From an uncultured Oxalobacteraceae bacterium (lineage in GTDB: Bacteria > Pseudomonadota > Gammaproteobacteria > Burkholderiales > Burkholderiaceae), in NCBI GenBank assembly GCA_946479255.1, contig CAMLFK010000062.1, positions 1-20,691 on the forward strand: 20,691 nucleotides of DNA. Direction: 5' to 3'. The position numbers were made by a program, and so were the translations under genes. This document shows positions 1 through 6,937 of the stretch, one piece after another (within the stretch, counting starts at the first letter, position 1; the number at the start of each line of letters is the position of its first letter). The notes under the pieces are model-generated. The model was given only the letters and a program-made list of their open reading frames with translations, searched no databases and was not told the origin of the DNA.

Positions 1-997
1 CCACGGCGCCCATTTCGCGCATGTACATGCGGACCGGGTCGGTGGTGCGGCCGAAGTCCGAATCGACGGTCGACAGCGCGGTCGCGGCGGCCGCTTCGAC
101 TTCGTCGTCGCTGGTGGCGGTGGCGACGGTGTCGGTCAACAGCATCATTTCAGCGTCAGGGGCGCGCTCGTACACCGCGATGCCCATGTCGTTGAAGGTG
201 GCGATGATGCCTTCGATCGCTTCCGGATCGATGATGTTTTCCGGCAGCTGGTCGTTGATCTCGGCGTAGGTCAGGAAGCCGCGCTCCTTGCCCATGTTGA
301 TCAAGTTCTTGATCTGCTGGCGGCGGCGTTCCAGATCGGCTTCCGAGGTCTTTTCGTCGCCCGTCAGCGCGCTGGCCAGGCCGTTCTTGGCCTTGCGTTC
401 CTTGGCTTTGGACACGGCTTTCAGTTCGGCGCGCTCGACCGCGTTCAGTGCCGCGACTTCGTCGTTTTCCGGCGTGAATTCGCTCGGCTTACGGCCGCGG
501 CGGCCGGGTACCTTGACCGATGGCAGCAGGTAGCCGGAGGTATCGATCGCGGCCAGCGCGGCGGCGTCGGTGGTCTGGCTGACCGACTGGCCGGCGGTGA
601 TGATCACGGTCGGCTCGGCTTCGGCCTTGCGCACCACGCGCTTGACGACGGTCTTGACGGCCGGGGCATCGGACTCGGCGGCGCTTGGGGCGGCCTCGGC
701 CAGCGCGGCCAGCTTGGAGCGCTTGCGCACGACAACGGTGGCCGGAGCGGCCGCTACGCTGTCTTGCGGCGTGGCCAGCACTTCGGCCGGCGCTTCGCTG
801 ACGGCGGCCGACTGCTCCAGCTCCACGCTTGATGCCACGGCGGCCAGGCGCGAGCCCTTTTTCACCACGGTTACCTTGGCCGCCGCTTCCGTTTCTACAA
901 AATAGGAGGTAGCGGTTTTGGGCACGGCCAGTTGCGCGCTGCCTTTGCGCGGCGCTTTGGTGGCGGTGAGGGTCAAGGTTTTCGCGGTGTTCTTCAT
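1..997 (-). CDS. rpoD: RNA polymerase primary sigma factor RpoD, N-terminal part (partial)
   Basis: Primary sigma-70 factor, which directs RNA polymerase to housekeeping promoters. The reverse strand is open from an ATG at 997 to the window edge, giving about 332 residues without a stop. The first ~190 residues are low-complexity and rich in Ala, Val, Lys and Thr, a long N-terminal extension compared with E. coli RpoD. Residues ~222-300 match sigma region 1.1 (INMGKERGFLTYAEINDQLP, then NDMGIAVYERAPDA). The open end carries DPVRMYMREMGAV, the start of region 1.2. Regions 2-4 lie outside the window. A TGGAG ribosome site sits 6 bases before the ATG. The usual dnaG neighbour is not upstream; the next gene is divergent. 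Identity is firm, but a paralogous primary-like sigma factor cannot be excluded from the N-terminus alone. Confidence 0.95.
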   Translation of the reverse strand, partial: MKNTAKTLTLTATKAPRKGSAQLAVPKTATSYFVETEAAAKVTVVKKGSRLAAVASSVELEQSAAVSEAPAEVLATPQDSVAAAPATVVVRKRSKLAALAEAAPSAAESDAPAVKTVVKRVVRKAEAEPTVIITAGQSVSQTTDAAALAAIDTSGYLLPSVKVPGRRGRKPSEFTPENDEVAALNAVERAELKAVSKAKERKAKNGLASALTGDEKTSEADLERRRQQIKNLINMGKERGFLTYAEINDQLPENIIDPEAIEGIIATFNDMGIAVYERAPDAEMMLLTDTVATATSDDEVEAAAATALSTVDSDFGRTTDPVRMYMREMGAV

Positions 998-1509
998 TAA
1001 AACTCCAGTCAATAATCCACCCAGCGCGTTGGAAGCGCGCTCGCTGGACGGTGTATCAGGAAGGCCCTGTTAGTTAATCAGGGCGGGGTCGCCGTTTTGC
1101 AAGCACGGCACGCAACCGACGGCCGGCGCATGGCGCAACGGCTGACAGGAAAGGTGGTGCAGTGATCAAAAGGGCGCTGTACATGGCAGAACGAAAAAAA
1201 GCCCGTCAACTAAAACGGGCTTGAATCTATTTTTCAGAAGAAAGAATAGAGGAGACAGTGCAATTATGCACCATGCACAGATATCGCGATAATTGATAAA
1301 TCATATATCTGATATCACCGCAATCTATAAGACTGCGAACCTCATTTCAAGCGACCGACAACTCTGCGCGCTCTCAAGCCACGCGCAAAGCAAGGGGCGG
1401 ATCATACACGATTTCGCGGTCCGCCGCTTGGGGTGCGCCGCCGCGCACGCGAATAAATCCAAGCACGTGCCAATCTGACCATGCTATCCTTTCGCTTCCC
1501 GATATCACA
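998..1509. other. Long intergenic region between rpoD and the proQ-like gene
   Basis: No convincing protein gene. It holds a hairpin at 1064-1085 (GCCCTG/CAGGGC arms), the leftward terminator at 1194-1222, and an AT-rich structured stretch at 1258-1311. That stretch has inverted repeats GTGCA (1258-1262)/TGCAC (1274-1278) and CAGATAT (1278-1284)/ATATCTG (1305-1311). A weak leftward promoter is possible: TTGAAA (reverse of 1345-1350) and TATAGA (reverse of 1324-1329), but the spacer is only 15 bases. A short RNA from about 1318 to 1194 is possible but unproven. The rightward promoter of the next gene may use TATCCT at 1485-1490; no good -35 is visible. Confidence 0.5.
1194..1222 (-). terminator. 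Leftward intrinsic terminator upstream of rpoD
   Basis: An 8-bp perfect stem (AAGCCCGT / ACGGGCTT) with an 8-base loop is preceded on the + strand by seven A residues. Read leftward, this is a GC-rich hairpin followed at once by a U-tract, the standard intrinsic terminator. It lies about 200 bases upstream of the rpoD start and points the same way as rpoD, with no recognisable gene feeding it. It may end a short RNA or attenuate a long rpoD leader. In the rightward sense the T-run comes only 7 bases later, so it would be weak. Confidence 0.7.
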
Positions 1510-2052
1510 ATGAAGTCAATGAACACAAACAGTCTTGTCGCCGAGTCCGCCGACACCCCCGTCCCGACCCTGGCGCCCGTATCCGCGGTCCCTGAAACGA
1601 CGCCCGTAGCCACGGCCGAACTGGCTGCCAACTCGGCTGCGAACGCGCCTGCCGGCCAGAGTCCGCGCGCGCTGCTCAAGCAGCTGCAGCAGCAGTTCCC
1701 GGCCTTCCGCGACTGCCTGCCGCTGTCCATCGGTATCGACAAGCAGCTGCTGGCCCGCCTGCCCGGCCTGGACCGCAAGACCATGCGCGCCGCGCTCGGC
1801 ATCCACACCGGCTCGCTGCGCTATCTGCGCGCCATGGAAAAAGCCACCGTCCGCTACGACCTCGACGGCACCGCCGGCGCTGAAGTCAGCGACACGCACC
1901 GCACCCACGCCAAAGAAACCTTGCAGCAGCGCTTCAAGAAAGAAGCCGAACGCAAGAAAGCCGAACGCGAAGCGGCACAGGCCGAGGAAGCCAACCGCCT
2001 GCGCCAGGAAAAACTGCAGCTGCTCGCCTCCAAGTTCTCCAAGAACGGCTGA
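1510..2052 (+). CDS. ProQ/FinO-family RNA chaperone
   Basis: A 180-residue RNA-binding protein. Residues ~52-135 match the ProQ/FinO domain: an ALLKQLQQQFPAF helix, the conserved PLSIGI segment, then RKTMRAALGIHTGSLRYLRAM and RYDLDG. Residues 1-50 are an Ala/Pro/Thr-rich disordered tail. Residues ~135-175 are a highly charged helix, probably coiled-coil, rich in Lys, Glu and Arg. ProQ/FinO proteins bind structured sRNAs and mRNA 3' ends and influence their stability and pairing; this role is taken from the family. There is no clear ribosome site before the ATG at 1510, and a second ATG at 1519 is possible. The gene ends 11 bases before the exonuclease gene, so the two are probably co-transcribed. 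Confidence 0.9.
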   Translation: MKSMNTNSLVAESADTPVPTLAPVSAVPETTPVATAELAANSAANAPAGQSPRALLKQLQQQFPAFRDCLPLSIGIDKQLLARLPGLDRKTMRAALGIHTGSLRYLRAMEKATVRYDLDGTAGAEVSDTHRTHAKETLQQRFKKEAERKKAEREAAQAEEANRLRQEKLQLLASKFSKNG

Positions 2053-2063
2053 TTTCGCCTCCC

Positions 2064-2645
2064 ATGACTCCGGACCTGGAAGAATTGCTGCCGCCTTATG
2101 ACGGCATCAAGCTGGCCAACGTACGCCTGGTCAAGTCCGACCGCGACGCGGCCGAGGCGTTTGCCGCCCTGATCGCCAGCGACGTGGTCGGCTTCGATAC
2201 CGAATCCAAGCCGACCTTTCTCAAAGGCGAAATCTCGACCGGCCCGCACCTAGTGCAGCTGGCCACCGACGATTCCGCCTACCTGTTTCAGATCGGCGCC
2301 GCGCCGGCTGTCGAAGTGTTGAAAGCGGTGCTTGAATCAAGCACCATCCTCAAGGTCGGCTTCGGCCTGTCCGACGACGTCAAGCGCCTGCGCGGCAAGC
2401 TCGGCATCGACGCGGTCAACCTGCTCGACCTGTCGACCGCGCTGCGTAAAGGCGAGCGCAACACGCTCGGTGCCAAGACAGCGGTGGCGCGCTACTTCGG
2501 CCAGGCTCTGCAAAAATCCAAGAAGATCACCACCACCAACTGGGCCCTGCCGCGCCTGTCGGAAAAGCAGATCTTGTATGCGGCCGACGACGCCCACGTG
2601 GCGCTGCGCATCTACCGGCACTGGCGCAGCCTGCCCGCCGGCTGA
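2064..2645 (+). CDS. DEDDy 3'-5' exonuclease (RNase D/WRN-type domain)
   Basis: A 193-residue protein made almost entirely of one DnaQ-fold exonuclease domain. Visible catalytic motifs are FDTE (Asp45, Glu47), an Asp in GLSDDVKRL (Asp104/105), and YAADDAH with Tyr172 and Asp176, which gives the DEDDy pattern. It lacks the C-terminal HRDC domains of full-length RNase D, so it resembles the stand-alone WRN-exonuclease-like proteins of proteobacteria. The substrate, RNA or DNA, cannot be told from sequence. Its position 11 bases after a ProQ-type RNA chaperone favours an RNA-linked role, but that is inference. A GC-rich hairpin at 2652-2667 follows the stop. Confidence 0.88.
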   Translation: MTPDLEELLPPYDGIKLANVRLVKSDRDAAEAFAALIASDVVGFDTESKPTFLKGEISTGPHLVQLATDDSAYLFQIGAAPAVEVLKAVLESSTILKVGFGLSDDVKRLRGKLGIDAVNLLDLSTALRKGERNTLGAKTAVARYFGQALQKSKKITTTNWALPRLSEKQILYAADDAHVALRIYRHWRSLPAG

Positions 2646-2651
2646 ACGCCG

Positions 2652-2667
2652 GCCCGCGCACGCGGGC
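2652..2667 (+). terminator. GC-rich hairpin after the exonuclease gene (possible terminator)
   Basis: Arms GCCCGCG and CGCGGGC form a perfect dyad just after the stop codon at 2645. No T-tract follows, so this could be a transcript-stabilising or Rho-assisted end rather than a classical intrinsic terminator. Confidence 0.35.
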
Positions 2668-2711
2668 GCAGCGCCAGCTTGCCAGCGTAGGACAATTTGT
2701 CATGAACATTT

Positions 2712-2741
2712 GTGACACTGAAAAACTGGCCTCGGTAAAAT
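2712..2741 (+). promoter_or_regulatory. Possible sigma-70 promoter of the cytochrome genes
   Basis: GTGACA at 2712-2717 and TAAAAT at 2736-2741 are separated by 18 bases. A start 6-7 bases after the -10 box falls on or next to the ATG at 2748, and no good ribosome site precedes that ATG, so the message could be leaderless. The -35 box is imperfect. Confidence 0.4.
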
Positions 2742-2747
2742 GATCTG

Positions 2748-3443
2748 ATGATCAGACTACTCAAAACGTCCTGCCTGCTGCTGGCCCTGCCAATGGGCGC
2801 GCTGGCCGCCGAACGTCCCGCCGTACTGCCCGACACCATGGCCCAGCGGCTGGTGGCTTGCGCTTCCTGCCACGCCAAGAAGGACGTCAACGACGCCTTC
2901 TTCCCGCGCATATCCGGCAAGCCCGCCGGCTACCTGTACAATCAGCTCAAGAACTTCCAGCAAGGCCGGCGCACGTATCCCTTGATGAGCTATATGGTCG
3001 AGCACCTGCCCGACGCCTACCTGCAAGAAATCGCCGATCACTTCGCCGCCCAGCACCTGCCCGCCCCGCCCGTGCAATCGAGCGATGCGGCGCCCGCCGT
3101 GCTGGAACGGGGCCGCCAGCTGGTCATGCAGGGCGACGCCAGGCTCAAGGTGCCCGCCTGCATCGCCTGCCACGGCGACAAGCTGACCGGCGTGGCGCCC
3201 GCCATTCCCGGCCTGCTGGGCCTGCCGCGCGACTACCTCAACGCCCAGTTCGGCGCATGGCGCAACAAGACCCGGCGCGCCCATGCGCCCGACTGCATGG
3301 CCGAGATCACTGCGCGCCTGTCCCTGTCCGACGTGACCGCCATTTCCAGCTGGATCGGCACTCAGCCTGTATCGACCGAAGCGCGCCCGGCCACGGCGAT
3401 TGCCCGCCCACTCCCGATGCCATGCGGCAGCGCACCGGACTGA
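2748..3443 (+). CDS. Diheme c-type cytochrome, cytochrome c4-like
   Basis: A 231-residue periplasmic electron carrier. A signal peptide spans residues 1-20 (hydrophobic run then ALA-A). Two haem-binding sites are visible, CASCH at 38-42 and CIACH at 138-142, each at the start of a similar ~100-residue half with SGKPAGYLYNQLKNFQ and PGLLGLPRDYLNAQF elements; this is the cytochrome c4 layout. Candidate axial Met ligands are in YPLMSYM and in DCMAEI. The C-terminal ~25 residues are a Pro/Ala-rich tail. The next gene starts 5 bases after the stop and encodes a triheme cytochrome, so electrons probably pass between the two and on to a terminal oxidase. The ATG has no strong ribosome site. Confidence 0.88.
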   Translation: MIRLLKTSCLLLALPMGALAAERPAVLPDTMAQRLVACASCHAKKDVNDAFFPRISGKPAGYLYNQLKNFQQGRRTYPLMSYMVEHLPDAYLQEIADHFAAQHLPAPPVQSSDAAPAVLERGRQLVMQGDARLKVPACIACHGDKLTGVAPAIPGLLGLPRDYLNAQFGAWRNKTRRAHAPDCMAEITARLSLSDVTAISSWIGTQPVSTEARPATAIARPLPMPCGSAPD

Positions 3444-3447
3444 GGCC

Positions 3448-4725
3448 ATGATGATGAAACGACTCTCCCTGATTCTGCTGGCCCTGCTCGTCATCGCCGC
3501 CATCGCCATTGGCCTGGCGTGGCCGCGTGCCGACATGGTCCAGGCCAGCTCGCCATCCGCCTACGCCGGCACGCCGGAAAATATCGCACGCGGCGCCTAC
3601 CTGGCCAAGGCCGGCGACTGCATGGCCTGCCACACCGTGCGCGGCGGCGTCGAATACGCCGGCGGGCGCGCGCTCGACACGCCCTTCGGCAAGGTGTTTG
3701 CACCCAACATCACGCCGGACAAGGAAAGCGGCATCGGCGCCTGGAGCGCGGACGACTTCTGGAACGCCCTGCACAACGGCATCGCACCGGGTGGGCGCCT
3801 GCTCTACCCGGCCTTCCCTTACACCAACTACACCAAGGTTACGCGCGACGACGCCGACGCCCTGTTCGCCTATCTGAAAAGCCTGCCGCCGCACAAGAGT
3901 GACCGCCAGGAACACAGCCTGCGCTTTCCCTACAACCAGCAACTGTCGCTGGCGGTATGGCGCTTGTTTTACTTTGAACCTGGCGTGTACGGCGGCGGCA
4001 AATCGCAGGATGCGGTCTGGAACCGCGGCGCCTATCTGGTGGAAGGCCTGGGCCATTGCAGCGCCTGCCACAGCAGCCGCAATACCTTGGGCGCCACCGA
4101 GGAAGGCTTGTCCGGCGGGCTGATTCCTGTGCTGGGCTGGTATGCGCCATCGCTGACTTCCGATGCCGAGGCTGGCCTGGGAAGCTGGGAAGTAGACCAC
4201 ATTGCGCAGCTGCTCAAGACCGGAATCTCACCGCGCGCGACGGTGTTCGGGCCGATGGCCGAGGTGGTGCAAAAGAGTTTGCAGCATCTGAGCGATGAGG
4301 ACACGCGCGCCATGGCGGTGTATCTGAAGTCCCTGCCGGCGACGCCCGGCTTGGCGCCGGAACCGGTGACCGGGCCGAAGTTCGATCAGGTTTTCGCACA
4401 GGGTAAGAAGATTTATGAGAGCCAGTGCATGGAATGCCATGGCAGCGACGGCAAGGGCTTGCCGCCGCATTATCCGCCCTTGGGTGGCAATCGGGCGCTG
4501 ACCATGGTGTCGGCTGTGAATCCGATCCGGATCGTGCTCAATGGGGGTTTTGCGCCGGGGACCGCGGGCAATCCACGGCCGTATGGGATGCCGCCGTATA
4601 GCCATCAGATGGATGATTATGAGGTGGCGGCCGTGGTGACCTATATTCGTAATAGCTGGGGGAATAAGGCGCCGCCGGTGACGGCGAGTGAGGTGAACCG
4701 ATATAGAAGCGTGCCGCTTGAATGA
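3448..4725 (+). CDS. Triheme c-type cytochrome (dehydrogenase cytochrome subunit-like)
   Basis: A 425-residue protein with an N-terminal hydrophobic segment (residues ~5-23) that may be a membrane anchor or signal. Three haem sites are visible: CMACH (58-62), CSACH (204-208) and CMECH (327-331). The layout matches the triheme cytochrome subunits of membrane alcohol, gluconate and some molybdenum aldehyde dehydrogenases, including the typical FAPNITPDKESGIGAWS and PYTNYTKVTRDDADALFAYL segments. No flavin, PQQ or molybdenum dehydrogenase gene is in this window, so the donor is unknown. The start at 3448 was chosen for the TGAGG ribosome site at 3441-3445, which overlaps the preceding stop; two more Met codons follow. 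The last ~500 bases use noticeably more A/T-ending and GGG codons than the first half. Confidence 0.88.
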   Translation: MMMKRLSLILLALLVIAAIAIGLAWPRADMVQASSPSAYAGTPENIARGAYLAKAGDCMACHTVRGGVEYAGGRALDTPFGKVFAPNITPDKESGIGAWSADDFWNALHNGIAPGGRLLYPAFPYTNYTKVTRDDADALFAYLKSLPPHKSDRQEHSLRFPYNQQLSLAVWRLFYFEPGVYGGGKSQDAVWNRGAYLVEGLGHCSACHSSRNTLGATEEGLSGGLIPVLGWYAPSLTSDAEAGLGSWEVDHIAQLLKTGISPRATVFGPMAEVVQKSLQHLSDEDTRAMAVYLKSLPATPGLAPEPVTGPKFDQVFAQGKKIYESQCMECHGSDGKGLPPHYPPLGGNRALTMVSAVNPIRIVLNGGFAPGTAGNPRPYGMPPYSHQMDDYEVAAVVTYIRNSWGNKAPPVTASEVNRYRSVPLE

Positions 4726-4745
4726 GCAGAACCGTTACCCTCTCC

Positions 4746-4859
4746 GCCGTCATCCCCGCGAAGGGGAAACGCATGCGTTTCCCCCATAGCACGTACGCTT
4801 AGCAAGCGCATTCACAAATTTTAAGTGGAATGGGTCCCCGCCTTCGCGGGGATGACGGC
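4746..4859. repeat. Small inverted-repeat element (REP/MITE-like)
   Basis: A perfect 19-bp terminal inverted repeat, arms 4746-4764 and 4841-4859, starts and ends with GCCGTCATCCCC and its complement. Inside lie a perfect 22-bp palindrome (4763-4784, centred on GCATGC) and a hairpin at 4835-4852 with a 7-bp stem and CTTC loop. It sits between convergent genes and could also work as a bidirectional transcription end. No target duplication is obvious. A related end sequence occurs at 7668-7700. Confidence 0.6.
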
Positions 4860-4878
4860 CTTGGGGCTAGTGGCTAAA

Positions 4879-6033
4879 TCAAGCCGCGTCCAGCATCGCC
4901 GAATAACAAGCATCGGCAAACCCGATCCGATCCGTGGTCGCAGCCTTCGCGTCGGCCATGCTGATCTTCTTATCGCGCAGCAGGTTGATCAGCGCCGTAT
5001 TCATCGAATGGCAGCCCGCATTGAATTTACCGGTCCCGCCATCCATCAAGGTACGCACCTCGCCCAGTCGTCCCGATTCGATCATGCGCACCACTTCCGG
5101 ATTGGAGGTCAGGCACTCGGTCGCCAGATAATAACGCTCGCCTTCCAGCGAAGGCAGCAAGGCCTGGCACAGCACCCCGCGCATGGCATTGGCCAGCGCC
5201 TGCAGCTGCGCATCCGAATTACCCAGCAGGCGCGCCATTTTCTGCAATCCCAGTTCGGTCGAGCGCGCGTGCAGTGAGGCCAGCACCAGCGGTCCGGATT
5301 CGGCCAGCGCCAGCGCTTCCTGCGCCGTCTGGGCATCGCGGATCTCGCCAATGACGATCACATCGGGCCGCTCGCGCAAGGCATCCAGCGCTCCAAGGTA
5401 GTAACTCTCGACATCCCCGTCGAAACCCACTTCGCGCTGGGTGATGATGCATTTGCGCTGGGGGATCAGGGTTTCGACCGGATCTTCAATCGTGATGATA
5501 TGCCCGGAGCGGGTCTTGTTAATCTGGTCCAGCATCGAGGCGATGGTGGTCGATTTGCCCTGGCAGGTGTCGCCGATAATGAGTACCAGCCCGCTGGTCA
5601 GGCTGGCGAAATCCTGCTCGGCCGGACGCAAGCCCAGTTGACCGAGCGCCAGCGGCTCCTTGGGAAAACGCCGCACCACGCAGCCCAGCCGCTTCTTGCC
5701 CTGGAAGCTGAAGCAGTTGGCCCTGATGCGCGCCGTATGCAGGTCGATCGAGCGGTCAAACGCGCGGTCGGCAATCCGCACCGCCCAATTCGGTTCGATC
5801 ACCTCGAAGAACTCTTCCAGCTCTTCCTTGGTGATGGGCGAATCCGTCACCGCCACCAGCCCTTTCGGCTGGCGCAGCATCAAGGGACTGTTCTGGTGAA
5901 TGATGATGTCGCTGAACATCAGGCGCGAGTTCAGCAAGTGCAGGATCTGCTCGACCAGGGTGCCGAAAACCGGATGGTCCTCGTTTTCGACATACGTCAG
6001 GGTGCGGATTTGCGAGGACTGGTGATTTTCCAT
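4879..6033 (-). CDS. PilT/PilU-family type IV pilus retraction-type ATPase, divergent
   Basis: A 384-residue cytoplasmic hexameric-type ATPase of the pilus retraction family. Visible motifs are Walker A GDTCQGKST (154-162; pilT usually has GPTGSGKST), an Asp box TIEDPVE (181-187), Walker B VIVIGEIRD (225-233) and a His box LASLHARST (251-259). Essential Lys, Glu and His residues are kept, but the loops around them differ. The usual GMQTFDQAL segment near the C-terminus reads GCHSMNTAL. Length fits PilU. No other pilus gene is nearby, so this looks like an orphan paralogue that may modulate a main PilT or serve another machine. The ATG at 6033 has no strong ribosome site. It converges with the cytochrome genes. 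Confidence 0.87.
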   Translation of the reverse strand: MENHQSSQIRTLTYVENEDHPVFGTLVEQILHLLNSRLMFSDIIIHQNSPLMLRQPKGLVAVTDSPITKEELEEFFEVIEPNWAVRIADRAFDRSIDLHTARIRANCFSFQGKKRLGCVVRRFPKEPLALGQLGLRPAEQDFASLTSGLVLIIGDTCQGKSTTIASMLDQINKTRSGHIITIEDPVETLIPQRKCIITQREVGFDGDVESYYLGALDALRERPDVIVIGEIRDAQTAQEALALAESGPLVLASLHARSTELGLQKMARLLGNSDAQLQALANAMRGVLCQALLPSLEGERYYLATECLTSNPEVVRMIESGRLGEVRTLMDGGTGKFNAGCHSMNTALINLLRDKKISMADAKAATTDRIGFADACYSAMLDAA

Positions 6034-6123
6034 CGGGCGCGAAGGCTGGGTGAATAGTCATCCCATTATAAGACGACTATCGCCCAGCGGTAAGAATGGT
6101 TGCGCAGTAGATACGCTTTACTG

Positions 6124-6762
6124 TTAACGGGCCAGGTAACGCATGCCGGTGGTCAGGTCCAGCTGGTAACGCACACCTTTTTCGGTGATCGTCACGTCCG
6201 CCGGCGGCTCCTCGCCCGCCAGCGCGCCCGACACCAGCGGCAAGCCCTCGCCCTTGCGCACCAGCTCGTCGCAGCGCTCGTAGACGTTCGGACATCCCGT
6301 GCCGGCCATCAGCGCCTGCACGATCGGCACCTTCCACGCATCCGCCCCGCCCGACTGGAATTCGCAGATCAGGTAGCCGTCCTTGCCGCCGAAGGAATCC
6401 ACGATCAGGCCCGGCAGCCGGTCCGCTTCGGCGTTAATCAGGCGCACCACCTGGTCCGGCTTGGCCTTGGCCGCGGCAGCGGCGCTGCCCGCCAGCGCGG
6501 CTTGCACGCGGCGCTTGATCATCGCGTGGTCGACCGGCTCGCTCTCGTCGAAGGTCCACACACGGGCACGGATCTGCGACTTGGAGTTGTAGGCCGCGCG
6601 CGCCAGGAACTTTTTCGACGAGGACTGCACGATGGCGGTGGAACCCGGCTTCATCTTCTCGTTCGGCTTGCCGTCGACCTTTTCGATTGCGGTCGGGTAA
6701 ATCCACGGCTCGCCGGCGAGCAAGCTTTTTTCCTTGCCCTGTTTAATAGTGATGATCAGCAT
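6124..6762 (-). pseudogene. RlmI-family 23S rRNA m5C methyltransferase, catalytic domain missing
   Basis: RlmI methylates C1962 of 23S rRNA and is normally ~395 residues. This reading frame gives 212 residues. Residues 1-~75 match the PUA RNA-binding domain (KQGKEKSLLAGEPWIYPTAI). Residues ~75-205 match the middle domain (SQIRARVWTFDESEPVD, EADRLPGLIVDSFG, CDELVRKGEGLP). The frame reaches DLTTG, where the family continues into the SAM-binding domain, then ends MRYLAR-stop. None of the expected catalytic-domain motifs (GYYLDQR, the SAM-binding loop, the catalytic Cys regions) appears in any frame before the divergent ATPase gene. It is probably a decayed gene, though a stable RNA-binding fragment is possible. 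The start at 6762 was chosen by alignment to the family N-terminus. Confidence 0.75.
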
Positions 6763-6937
6763 GAGGTTCCAATGAAGTACAAAAGCAAAGGCGACATGAT
6801 ACCCGCTTGGGCGGCCCAGGCCGCAGGCTATTCCGCCGGCCTTGCAGTCTGTCGCAAATCCCGCACGGCGCGCGCGGCCCGCTTTTACAATCATTCTTAC
6901 TATGCTGAACAGGACAACATCACGCAAGGAGACCGCC

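Noticed and set aside
21..905. Three short + strand frames at the left edge
   Set aside because: They are shadows of rpoD, whose region 1.1 and 1.2 motifs are clear on the other strand.
1081..1500. tRNA or other standard RNA gene beside rpoD
   Set aside because: No cloverleaf with a T-loop motif or a 3' acceptor arm was found on either strand.
3307..4200. 297-residue open frame on the - strand
   Set aside because: Antisense to the triheme cytochrome gene, with no domain or ribosome site.
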